Assembly: GCA_037380725.1 (NCBI GenBank)
Contig: JARRRL010000110.1
Location: 1-8,910 of the forward strand
Source of the DNA: JARRRL01 sp037380725
GTDB lineage: Bacteria > Pseudomonadota > Gammaproteobacteria > Pseudomonadales > JANQJO01
Direction of reading: 5' to 3'
DNA: 8,910 bases
Shown here: piece by piece, positions 1 through 6,694 of the stretch
How the letters are laid out: every line of letters begins with the position of its first letter
Position numbering within the stretch: the stretch's first letter is position 1
Position numbers and translations under genes: made by a program
Notes under the pieces: generated by a model
Seen by the model: the letters and a program-made list of their open reading frames with translations, nothing else
Databases searched by the model: none
Told to the model about the DNA's origin: nothing

Positions 1-58
1 TGACAGTACATTCAATTAAATCATATCCATCTCTAACGCCAACACCACGCGTCACCGT

Positions 59-1234
59 TTATCGATAACCCACTCGATCCATCAGTTTAACCGCATCCGC
101 TTGCAATTCCCCAAAACGAGACACCGCAATCGTATCTTGTCGAAAGTCACCCCAAGCCTCAATCAATGGATCACGCGGTATAGAACGGTTAATGGGATAC
201 TCTAAATTTAAGCCCGCAAATTCCAGTTGGGCTTCTTTCGATGTCAACCACTCGAGCAAACGCTGAGCCGCTTGAGTATGGTGACTGTAGCGGAGCACCC
301 CCCCACCGGAGACATTTACGTGAACACCGAAGCCCGCATCCTGCTGATCAGGCCAGAAAATCGCCACCGGCAAGTCGGGCTGTGCTCGCTGCAATCGCCC
401 CAGGTAATACGTATTCACAATCCCAATTTCACAGGGCCCAGAAGCAATCGCTTTGATCAGTTGCGTGTCACTGGAAAACACATCCGTTGCCAGATTTTTT
501 ACCCATTTACCGACAATATTTTCCGCCTCAGTCAAACCATAATGATCAATTAACGCGGCCACCAGGGATTGATTGTAGACTTTTTTTGAAGTGCGCAAAC
601 ACAATCGTCCTTTAAATGCGTCATCCCCCAAGGCCGCATACGTACTGAGTTCTTCCGGACGTACTTTTCCCGTGTGATACACAATGGTGCGCGCACGCAA
701 TGACAAACCAACCCATCGATTGTGCGCGTCACGCAAATGCGCGGGCACATTGGCTTCAATCACGGGGGAGCTCAATGGTTTCAACAAACCCGCCTCAGCC
801 GCTTGCCACAAATTACCCGCATCCACCGTCAATAACACATCCGCAGGCGTTCGCTCGCCTTCCGCCTGCAATCGTGCCAACAGCGCTGGCGCTTTGTCTG
901 TGGTGAACTGCACCGCCACGCCCGTTTCAGCCGTAAAACGATCAAACATGGGCTGAATCAAATGATCTTTGCGCGCCGAATAGACCGTTAACCGCTCCGC
1001 CAAGCCCGAATTGGTCATGGTGTCCGCCGTCGAAGTTTCCTCTTCTGTTCCACCTGTTTCACCCGCATTGACCGACGCTTCACCCACCATAGCCTCTTTG
1101 CCAAGCGGCTCGTCAACCGGGCCATTACACGCCGACAGAAACAGTGACGTCATGACCATCGCCAGCACGGTCATGACACCATAGGAAACGCCATGAGAAC
1201 GCCAACGACACCCATTACCACTCCTTCCACACAC
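59..1234 (-). CDS. Fe(3+) ABC transporter substrate-binding lipoprotein (FbpA/FutA/HitA-like)
   Basis: Probable periplasmic, lipid-anchored ferric-iron receptor that delivers Fe(3+) to an inner-membrane ABC permease. From the first in-frame start (GTG at 1234) the product is 391 residues. A basic stretch (residues 10-14) is followed by a hydrophobic segment (about 17-33) and the lipobox LSAC with Cys36, then an acidic Ser/Thr/Glu linker to about residue 80. The binding fold starts at LTVYSARKDH (82-91). The adjacent tyrosines in NTYYLGR (Tyr276-Tyr277) match the paired Tyr iron ligands of this family, and the C-terminal EYPINRSI region is also typical. The start is uncertain. ATG at 1174 would leave a 15-residue signal without a basic residue, while the best ribosome binding site serves an out-of-frame ATG at 1215. 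The gene follows ubiI after 87 nt and appears to have its own promoter and Fur box. No permease gene can be recognised in the 58 nt left in the window. Function is sure at family level; iron is inferred from the Tyr pair. Confidence 0.88.
   Translation of the reverse strand: MCGRSGNGCRWRSHGVSYGVMTVLAMVMTSLFLSACNGPVDEPLGKEAMVGEASVNAGETGGTEEETSTADTMTNSGLAERLTVYSARKDHLIQPMFDRFTAETGVAVQFTTDKAPALLARLQAEGERTPADVLLTVDAGNLWQAAEAGLLKPLSSPVIEANVPAHLRDAHNRWVGLSLRARTIVYHTGKVRPEELSTYAALGDDAFKGRLCLRTSKKVYNQSLVAALIDHYGLTEAENIVGKWVKNLATDVFSSDTQLIKAIASGPCEIGIVNTYYLGRLQRAQPDLPVAIFWPDQQDAGFGVHVNVSGGGVLRYSHHTQAAQRLLEWLTSKEAQLEFAGLNLEYPINRSIPRDPLIEAWGDFRQDTIAVSRFGELQADAVKLMDRVGYR
1171..1215 (-). other. Possible 14-codon leader ORF overlapping the iron-lipoprotein start
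   Basis: ATG at 1215 is preceded by AAGGAG (1226-1221) at a 5-nt spacing, the strongest ribosome binding site near this gene, but it is out of frame with the lipoprotein. It encodes MGVVGVLMAFPMVS and ends with TGA at 1173-1171, overlapping the in-frame ATG at 1174 as ATGA. It may be a translated leader coupled to the lipoprotein. Alternatively, the G-run at 1213-1211 may lack one base that would join this start to the lipoprotein frame. I cannot decide between these from the sequence. Confidence 0.35.
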
Positions 1235-1236
1235 CC

Positions 1237-1255
1237 GCTCATCATTCTCATTCTA
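1237..1255 (-). promoter_or_regulatory. Candidate Fur box upstream of the iron-lipoprotein gene
   Basis: Read on the minus strand, TAGAATGAGAATGATGAGC matches the 19-bp Fur consensus at 13 of 19 positions and keeps the repeated AATGA core. It overlaps the candidate -10 box at 1255-1250, the position expected of a repressor site. Iron repression through Fur is usual for such transport genes. Binding here is inferred. Confidence 0.5.
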
Positions 1256-1279
1256 ATAAGTAAACGAGGTCGTCCGCAA
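1250..1279 (-). promoter_or_regulatory. Candidate sigma-70 promoter of the iron-lipoprotein gene
   Basis: On the minus strand TTGCGG (1279-1274) and TAGAAT (1255-1250, 5 of 6 matches to TATAAT) are separated by 18 nt. The predicted transcript would begin near 1241. That is too close to the GTG at 1234 for normal initiation there and favours one of the downstream starts. The -35 box is weak. Confidence 0.4.
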
Positions 1280-1321
1280 GCCACTGGCAACAGAAATCAT
1301 CAAGAAACGATCAGAAAACAA

Positions 1322-2761
1322 TCAGAACAGCGCCGCATTCACACCTTCGCGGTAGCGCTCAGGCAAATCCGTTCGATGACCATTCGCCATATAAATCAAC
1401 CCCTTTTTCACCACCCCGAGCCGATCCAAGGCGCTCAATCCCAGGTTACGCCCCATACGCAAGCACCACGCGGAACGCCCATACAAATCATGCAAACCCG
1501 ACGTAAGCGCAAACATCGAAGCGTGATGAAAACGCCGCAAGCGCTCGTATCGCCGCAGCGCTGCTGGATGCGCAAAACGACCCGAGCGCGTTGCACGCAG
1601 CACCAATTGATCCACCAACACCGCCGCGTCCAGAACTCCCACATTCAAACCTTGCCCCGCCATGGGATGGTAGCCATGCGCCGCATCCCCCACCAACACC
1701 ACACCCGGTTGAATTAATTGTTGAACCGTGTGCCCCACTAACGGAAACGCCTGCAACACCGAACAACGTTCAATGGTGCCCACGCCACTGGGCGCGACCC
1801 GATTGAGCGCTCGTTGAAACGCCGTCGTCGTTGCGTGCTGCATCCAATGCGCCGCTTCTGCACTTGGGAGCGACCACACCAGTGAACACACGCGTTCGGT
1901 CTCTTGGGCAGCAGGCCAGCCCATTTCTAAAGCGGGATCAAAACCAGTACGCTGGGTTAGGGGTAAAAACGCCACGGGACCCGTCTCATGAAAATCCTGC
2001 CACGCTGTCCAGCCGTGAGGCCGATCCAATTGCATCTGACACACCAGTGCGGACTGACCGTAATCAACATGTCGCGTCGAAAAACCCGCTAACTCACGCA
2101 CGACTGAGCCACGCCCCTCGGCGCCAACCACTAAGGGCGTCTCCAAAATGGTCACGACCGGATTCCGCGCAGTCGTATTGTTTTGATGACAAAAAACACG
2201 TGTCCGCATCGGTGCTTTCGATACGTCCAACCCAGATACCCGATGCGTATCCAAACAATCAATGCCCGCTGCCTGAAGACATTGTGCGCGCAAACGCTGA
2301 CACACCGCTTCATTTTCAACGATGTATCCCAAACACGATTCACCCGCATCTTGCGCCGATAAATGCAAACGCCCACTGCCATCCGCATCCGTCAACACCA
2401 TATCGTGATACGGACACAGCCCCTGCTCGACCAAATCTGTCCACACGCCAAGCTGAGAAAGAATCGCCCGGACTGAAAGTGACAGCGCACTCACACGCCA
2501 CACACGCGACCACAGGACGTCATCACTAAAACGCGGTTCACGAAAAAACGGTTCACGAAAAGACTGCTGCTCAATAATCGCCACACGCAAATCCGGCAAC
2601 GCGCGACGCAGCAACAGCGCGGTGGTACAACCCACAATACCCCCACCCACGATCACCGCATCGTACGAAATCGCGGTCTGATGTGTACGACCTCCTTGCC
2701 CAAGCGGCAAACCTGTCGCTAACGCCGCATCGCTCGGCAACGCACGCTGCTCACTCATCAT
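1322..2761 (-). CDS. ubiI: FAD-dependent 2-octaprenylphenol hydroxylase, UbiI/VisC type
   Basis: Flavin hydroxylase of the UbiH/COQ6 family, probably adding the C5 hydroxyl in aerobic ubiquinone synthesis. Visible motifs are the FAD dinucleotide-binding VGGGIVG (38-44) after the strand YDAVI, RVSAL (89-93), LGYIVEN (144-150), the NAD(P)H/FAD motif as VGAEG (212-216, Glu where Asp is usual), and the flavin-binding GDAAH..HPMAGQGLN (358-373). The C-terminal helix region (437-465) has the family pattern. At 479 residues it is longer than the ~400 usual, with about 30 extra N-terminal residues and a duplicated FREP (68-71 and 73-76). ATG at 2761 has GGAG 7 nt upstream and overlaps the ubiH stop as ATGA, so translation is probably coupled. 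The UbiI rather than UbiF/UbiH assignment rests on GDAAH and on gene order. Exact ring position is inferred. Confidence 0.88.
   Translation of the reverse strand: MMSEQRALPSDAALATGLPLGQGGRTHQTAISYDAVIVGGGIVGCTTALLLRRALPDLRVAIIEQQSFREPFFREPRFSDDVLWSRVWRVSALSLSVRAILSQLGVWTDLVEQGLCPYHDMVLTDADGSGRLHLSAQDAGESCLGYIVENEAVCQRLRAQCLQAAGIDCLDTHRVSGLDVSKAPMRTRVFCHQNNTTARNPVVTILETPLVVGAEGRGSVVRELAGFSTRHVDYGQSALVCQMQLDRPHGWTAWQDFHETGPVAFLPLTQRTGFDPALEMGWPAAQETERVCSLVWSLPSAEAAHWMQHATTTAFQRALNRVAPSGVGTIERCSVLQAFPLVGHTVQQLIQPGVVLVGDAAHGYHPMAGQGLNVGVLDAAVLVDQLVLRATRSGRFAHPAALRRYERLRRFHHASMFALTSGLHDLYGRSAWCLRMGRNLGLSALDRLGVVKKGLIYMANGHRTDLPERYREGVNAALF
2535..2564. repeat. 15-bp tandem duplication inside ubiI
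   Basis: Two adjacent 15-bp units, 2535-2549 and 2550-2564, match at 14 of 15 bases. They keep the reading frame and encode FREPF/FREPR in UbiI. This looks like a recent in-frame slippage or duplication in a variable loop between the first FAD-binding strand region and RVSAL. Confidence 0.8.
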
Positions 2762-4035
2762 CCCAGTGCTCCATTTTCACAAGAGGGAGACAACGAACAC
2801 AATGGCGACACAGGCCCTGTTCGTGGTGCCAAAACGGAATGCGCGAGCGCTGTTTTCACGCTCGGCACCACATCAAACAGCAGCATCCCTAGTTGACGCC
2901 CGATCGCCACGTCCGCCCGCGACTGCGAAAACAGTTTCAGTAAGGTGTGGCAAAATTGACGAATACGCAGACGATCCGTCTTACGCTGCGTTTCATACGA
3001 TTGCAAACGATCCAACGCCAACAAGGCCCCATTATTCGCCTCGGCGCACGCGCCCCCAGACGCCAAGACCTGATTCATGTGCGCACACAGAGCCGCCACA
3101 TCACGCACCGCTAAATTAAAGCCTTGCCCAGCAATCGGATGAACAGTTTGCGCCGCATTCCCCACCACAACCAGCCCAGCCCGAATGGTTTCCTGCGCAT
3201 AGGTCATGCACAGCGGGTAAATCGCACGTGCCGTGCACAGGCCTAATCTGGAAACCGTTTCACCCAAGAGCAGCGACAATTCCTTCATAAAACACGCAGC
3301 AGGCGCATTAAGCCATTGCGCCGCCTGCTCTGGCGTCGTCGCCAACACTACCCCAGCACGCCCAGCACCACGCGGCAAAACGGCCACACTACCAAGCTGC
3401 CCCACAAACTGCTCAGTCGCAACGCGTGGTGCTAAGGACACCGCTTCCAAGCCACACACCAGCGCCGATTTCTGATACCGGTGAACCGTCGTGTGTATAC
3501 CTAATTGGGTCAAACACGTCGAACAGGCACCTTCTGCGACCACCAACAAACGCGTATCAAGCACTTCAGTGCTCCCCGCGTGCTGTACCGTCACACGCCA
3601 GCCACGTCGAATGGGCTGTGTTGTGCTTATTTGTGCGCCAGACCATACCGTCAACGATGGCTGTGCAGCCACCGCCGCCCACAAACGATCACCCAAGTCC
3701 CGCGCGCCCATGACGTATCCCAGAGCCGGAACATGCGCTTCCGAGGCCGAAAAGTCGACAGCGCCAAACTGTCGCCCCGATCGCACCATCACCCGCTCAA
3801 TGGGCGTCGCCATCGGACGACACGCTGACCACCAACCGTTCTGATACAAAAACCGCACCGTACTGCGTGATAACACAATCGAACGCACATCAAACGTCGA
3901 CGGCGGAGCCACACTCGGCGGCTCTTTCTCCACAATCAATATGCGTAAGGCACCTCCCGACTGCTGCGCCAACGCGGCACCCAGGGTGGCGCCCACCATT
4001 CCTCCACCGCTGATGACCACGTCATAGGTTTGCAC
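2758..4035 (-). CDS. ubiH: 2-octaprenyl-6-methoxyphenol hydroxylase
   Basis: Flavin monooxygenase of ubiquinone synthesis, catalysing the C1 hydroxylation step; homologues sit in a membrane-associated Ubi complex. The product has 425 residues, against about 392 in Escherichia coli. The N-terminal FAD motif is ISGGGMVG (8-15). Other motifs are DVRSIVLS (49-56), LGYVMGARDL (105-114), the second nucleotide motif as VVAEG (165-169, Glu replacing the usual Asp), and the diagnostic GNAAQTVHPIAGQGFNLAVRD (292-312). GNAAQ separates UbiH from UbiI, which has GDAAH. The tail YETQRKTDR and GRQLGM..FD also match UbiH. The start is GTG at 4035 with GAGGGG 6 nt upstream. The gene sits 53 nt after pepP and overlaps ubiI by 4 nt, supporting one transcript. 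The last ~25 residues (Pro, Ser and Cys rich) extend beyond the usual end. Confidence is high. Confidence 0.94.
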   Translation of the reverse strand: MQTYDVVISGGGMVGATLGAALAQQSGGALRILIVEKEPPSVAPPSTFDVRSIVLSRSTVRFLYQNGWWSACRPMATPIERVMVRSGRQFGAVDFSASEAHVPALGYVMGARDLGDRLWAAVAAQPSLTVWSGAQISTTQPIRRGWRVTVQHAGSTEVLDTRLLVVAEGACSTCLTQLGIHTTVHRYQKSALVCGLEAVSLAPRVATEQFVGQLGSVAVLPRGAGRAGVVLATTPEQAAQWLNAPAACFMKELSLLLGETVSRLGLCTARAIYPLCMTYAQETIRAGLVVVGNAAQTVHPIAGQGFNLAVRDVAALCAHMNQVLASGGACAEANNGALLALDRLQSYETQRKTDRLRIRQFCHTLLKLFSQSRADVAIGRQLGMLLFDVVPSVKTALAHSVLAPRTGPVSPLCSLSPSCENGALG

Positions 4036-4088
4036 CAGAAGCCCCTCAATCCAAAATTAAATTTAATAAGATAAAATGAAAACCCGGG

Positions 4089-5429
4089 TTAAGAATCACC
4101 CGAACCGTGCGCCATCAGCGCCTCGATGTCCTCAACGGTTTTGGGTAAGCCTGCCGTCAATACCCATGGCTCACCCTCTTGAACGACCACATCGTCTTCA
4201 ATCCGAATACCGATACCTCGCCACCGTTCATCCACGTCTTCATTATGGGGAGCGATATACAAACCCGGCTCAACCGTCAGCACCATACCCGGCTCCAACT
4301 TTCGCCACTGATCATCGAGCTTATAGCGGCCCACATCGTGCACGTCCATCCCCAACCAGTGGCCCGTACGGTGCATGTAAAACGGTTTATGCGCCTTGCG
4401 TTCGATCAAGTTATCGACATCGCCTTTCAATAAGCCCAAATCCACCAAACCGCTCACCAAGGTCCGTACCGCACACGCGTCATAATCCGACCACAGCGCG
4501 CCGACCTTCACTGCCGCAATGGCATCCCGCTGCGCCTGCAAGACCACCTCATACAGCGCTTTTTGTTCACCCGAAAACGTACCACTCACCGGAAAGGTAC
4601 GCGTAATATCTGCGGCATAATAATGCAGTTCTGCACCCGCATCGATGAGCACCAAATCACCGGCATTCAACGGCGCATCGTTTTCAATGTAATGCAACAC
4701 ACACCCATTTTGACCACTGCCAACAATAGAGGCGTACGCGCTGCTGCGCGCACCGCCCGCCAAAAACTCAGCCATCAACGCGGATTCCAGGTGATACTCA
4801 TGCAAACCAGGTTGGCACAGCGTCATGGCTTTTCGGTGCGCGCGCACCGAAATATCAGCCGCTTGCTGCATAATCGCCAGTTCATCCGTCGATTTCAGTA
4901 ATCGCGCTTCGTGCAAATAAGCCTGGAGCGCCAAAAACTGATCCGGTGCCCGAATACCCGTTCGCACTTTTTCTTGCACCGCGCGCACCCACGACAACAC
5001 CGCTTGATCCCACGCTGCTTGTTCCCCGAAGTCGTAATAAACGCGCGAACGCCCTCCCAACAAGCTCGGCATCATTTCATTCAATTGATCAAAACGAAAA
5101 GCCTGATCAACGCCTAAAGTTTCCGCTGCTGCGTCCACACCCACCCGGTAGCCGTCCCAGACTTCGCGTTCTGGATCTTTAGGGCGGCAAAAAAGAATGC
5201 ATTCACCTTCGGGACGACCGGGCACACACACCAAAACCGATTCCGGTTCTGCAAAACCCGTTAAATAAACAAAATCGCTCGATGGACGAAACGGAAAATA
5301 CACATCGCGATTACGTCGACATTCTGGCGCGGTGGGAATAATCGCCACTCCAGACTCACCCACATACTGCAATAAGGCTTGTCGGCGGGCAGTAAAAGCG
5401 GACAATGGAAAGCCGCATCGATGGGACAT
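4089..5429 (-). CDS. pepP: Xaa-Pro aminopeptidase (aminopeptidase P)
   Basis: Cytosolic metallopeptidase that removes an N-terminal residue preceding proline; the enzyme family uses two Mn(2+) ions. The 446-residue product is close to the 441 of the Escherichia coli enzyme. Residues 1 to about 165 form the AMP_N domain (RRNRDVYFPFRPSSDFVYLTGF, 38-59). The rest is the pita-bread catalytic domain. All five metal ligands are identifiable: Asp263 in LIDAGAE, Asp274 in AADITRTFP, His357 in HRTGHWLG, Glu387 in TVEPG and Glu411 in GIRIEDD. The catalytic-site histidines 246, 353 and 364 are also present, so it should be active. ATG at 5429 has AGGAG at 5442-5438, 8 nt away. It follows ygfB by 61 nt and precedes ubiH by 53 nt, the usual gene order, although no direct role in ubiquinone synthesis is known to me. 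Confidence 0.97.
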   Translation of the reverse strand: MSHRCGFPLSAFTARRQALLQYVGESGVAIIPTAPECRRNRDVYFPFRPSSDFVYLTGFAEPESVLVCVPGRPEGECILFCRPKDPEREVWDGYRVGVDAAAETLGVDQAFRFDQLNEMMPSLLGGRSRVYYDFGEQAAWDQAVLSWVRAVQEKVRTGIRAPDQFLALQAYLHEARLLKSTDELAIMQQAADISVRAHRKAMTLCQPGLHEYHLESALMAEFLAGGARSSAYASIVGSGQNGCVLHYIENDAPLNAGDLVLIDAGAELHYYAADITRTFPVSGTFSGEQKALYEVVLQAQRDAIAAVKVGALWSDYDACAVRTLVSGLVDLGLLKGDVDNLIERKAHKPFYMHRTGHWLGMDVHDVGRYKLDDQWRKLEPGMVLTVEPGLYIAPHNEDVDERWRGIGIRIEDDVVVQEGEPWVLTAGLPKTVEDIEALMAHGSGDS

Positions 5430-5455
5430 GCTCAGTGCTCCTACTTTGTTTGCTT

Positions 5456-5494
5456 TACCTTGAATCAGTATTTTGAATCAGCACATTGAATCAG
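5456..5494 (-). repeat. Three tandem 13-bp repeats across the ygfB stop codon
   Basis: On the minus strand three consecutive 13-nt units (5494-5482, 5481-5469, 5468-5456) each begin with CTGATTCAA and differ only in the last four bases. The TGA of the first unit is the ygfB stop. Because 13 is not a multiple of three, the three TGA triplets fall in three different reading frames. The array lies between ygfB and pepP and ends before the pepP ribosome binding site. Confidence 0.85.
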
Positions 5495-6069
5495 TGTACC
5501 GACTTGCTTCGGCGCACAGGCGAATTTCGCGCCCACTGCTTCCGCGCTCGATCCGTCTCCAGCACGTGAAAGATGACCAGACGAACGTACTCAATCAATT
5601 CCACAAGGTGCTTTTCTGCGGCAGCATCATCCACAGAAAAGGCGGTATCGACCTGGCTGATGGCCCGCAGGTCTTCCAGCATCTCGAGCAATTCACTGTT
5701 CAGATCTTCTGATCGCAAGCCCCCCAAAGCCAATCCAACCAGAAAACCATTCACCCACTCAGCAAGCGCTTCCGCCAAGTCTCTCGCATCCACCTCTCCT
5801 TCTGGAAGCGCCAACTGCAGATCCATATCGCCCCGTAACAACACATCCATACTTTCGGCACACCATTGCGCTAAAAGTGGCGTAGAGGACCACGCCTTAA
5901 TATCGCTCTGCGACACGACATCTTCCGCTAATTCCGTTAACCATGACTCAAAAGAAAATGTGGACAGACCAACACTCAAGCGACCAATCAACTGACCGTG
6001 TAATTCAGCAGGCGAATAAGGAATACCATCAGTCACCAAAGCCTCATCAACTGAACAATATTCAACCAT
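5491..6069 (-). CDS. ygfB: YgfB, UPF0149 family protein
   Basis: Small acidic, mainly helical cytosolic protein of the UPF0149 family, upstream of pepP as in other gammaproteobacteria. I chose ATG at 6069 because GAGGAGGGG lies at 6082-6074 with ideal spacing and because it gives exactly 192 residues, the length of Escherichia coli YgfB. An upstream in-frame ATG at 6120 would add 17 residues without family support. Recognisable family blocks are YSPAELHGQLIGRLS (about 18-32), LALPEG followed by ARDLAEALAEWVNGFLVGL (about 84-113), EDLRAISQ (about 131-138) and LVELIEYVRL (about 155-164). The biochemical role is not firmly established; in Pseudomonas a regulatory role linked to beta-lactam resistance has been reported, which I recall and cannot verify here. 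Tail is basic (RKQWARNSPVRRSKSVH). Confidence 0.93.
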   Translation of the reverse strand: MVEYCSVDEALVTDGIPYSPAELHGQLIGRLSVGLSTFSFESWLTELAEDVVSQSDIKAWSSTPLLAQWCAESMDVLLRGDMDLQLALPEGEVDARDLAEALAEWVNGFLVGLALGGLRSEDLNSELLEMLEDLRAISQVDTAFSVDDAAAEKHLVELIEYVRLVIFHVLETDRARKQWARNSPVRRSKSVH

Positions 6070-6102
6070 ACCACCCCTCCTCACCATCAGCGAACCGTTA
6101 TA

Positions 6103-6133
6103 TCTATAATTTAAACGCACAAACAGTCGCCAA
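6103..6133 (-). promoter_or_regulatory. Candidate promoter of the ygfB-pepP-ubiH-ubiI operon
   Basis: On the minus strand TTGGCG (6133-6128) precedes an AT-rich block holding ATTATA (6110-6105, 17-nt spacing) and TATAGA (6108-6103, 19-nt spacing), 30 to 40 nt upstream of the ygfB ribosome binding site. The match is modest, and the real start point could use the neighbouring TATAAC at 6102-6097. The promoter for the divergent plus-strand gene must also lie in 6070-6304; TGCTATGTT at 6157-6165 is an extended -10 candidate without a good -35. Confidence 0.35.
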
Positions 6134-6255
6134 TTCTACTCCGCTACTGAATGTCTTGCTATGTTTCACACCTTACAACGCTTCCCAGGACCGGCAACGG
6201 AATCGCTTTTAGGCTAATTCGTGTGGTATTCATCGCCTGTTCCGTCGATAATGAG

Positions 6256-6276
6256 GGGCGTAAGGGCAACACGCCC
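6256..6276 (+). other. Small GC-rich hairpin in the leader of the coiled-coil gene
   Basis: GGGCGT (6256-6261) and ACGCCC (6271-6276) form a perfect 6-bp stem around a 9-nt loop, about 29 nt before the ATG at 6305. It is followed by ATTTCATTTT rather than a clean U-run, so it is more likely a leader structure than a terminator. Its presence in RNA depends on the unknown transcription start. Confidence 0.3.
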
Positions 6277-6304
6277 ATTTCATTTTCACGCACGCAATCA
6301 CTCG

Positions 6305-6694
6305 ATGGATGACACTATGCAAGAACGCACTCCACTCCCCACCGCCTTAAACGGATTGGCCAGGGCTGTTGAATTGCTGATGGGACGATTGACTCAGTTA
6401 CAAAACGAGAATCAAGCACTGCGCGGAGACATTCAATCCCTTGAACATCAACAACAACAACTTAATGAGAACCACGACGCCCTCGCTGTAGAAAACACCA
6501 AATTGATTGAGAACGAATCGCTACTGCAGCGCGAAATTGAACTGTTAACACGAAAAAACGAAATGGCAAAAGCCAAAGTTGAGTCCATCATTGCTCGCCT
6601 GCAAGCCATAGACGAAAGCTTGGTTGACACCGAGGAAGACGAATCGTACCGACGCCCGCACGAAAATTCCGCTGCACCTACCCCAACGGTATAA
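6305..6694 (+). CDS. Small coiled-coil protein, TIGR02449 family
   Basis: Hypothetical protein of 129 residues if ATG at 6305 is used. ATG at 6317 (125 residues) has a weak GGAT 6 nt upstream and is equally possible; the in-frame GTG at 6221 has no ribosome binding site. Residues about 15-105 form a nearly continuous coiled coil with Leu/Ile heptads and many Glu, Gln and Asn (LMGRLTQLQNENQALR, LLQREIELLTRKNEMAK, ESIIARLQAID). The end of this stretch, KNEMAKAKVESIIARLQAID, is the signature of the short family usually found just upstream of zapA. The family is usually about 65-75 residues, so this copy has extra heptads plus an acidic, Pro-rich tail. There is no signal peptide or membrane segment. 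It is divergent from ygfB and precedes zapA. ZapB is also a short coiled-coil partner of ZapA, so a division role is tempting but only inferred. Confidence 0.82.
   Translation: MDDTMQERTPLPTALNGLARAVELLMGRLTQLQNENQALRGDIQSLEHQQQQLNENHDALAVENTKLIENESLLQREIELLTRKNEMAKAKVESIIARLQAIDESLVDTEEDESYRRPHENSAAPTPTV

Noticed and set aside
1..55. Possible start of an ABC permease gene at a minus-strand GTG (55-53)
   Set aside because: The frame is open to the edge but has no ribosome binding site, and its 18 visible residues lack the hydrophobic pattern of an iron permease N-terminus.
1831..2529. A 232-codon plus-strand open frame opposite ubiI, and other long shadow frames opposite ubiH and pepP
   Set aside because: They lie entirely inside strongly supported minus-strand genes, show no motif, have Pro/His/Arg/Ala-rich composition typical of antisense frames, and lack ribosome binding sites.
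4081..4090. AACCCGGGTT palindrome at the end of pepP as a terminator
   Set aside because: It has no loop, so it cannot form a proper hairpin, and the downstream T residues are interrupted. The operon spacing also argues for read-through into ubiH.
5456..5494. CRISPR-like repeats in the ygfB-pepP gap
   Set aside because: The units are 13 bp with no spacers, there are only three, and no cas genes are present.
6221..6304. Upstream GTG and ATG codons as the start of the coiled-coil protein
   Set aside because: The added residues (including a His/Arg/Phe-rich stretch) do not resemble the family, and none of these starts has a ribosome binding site.
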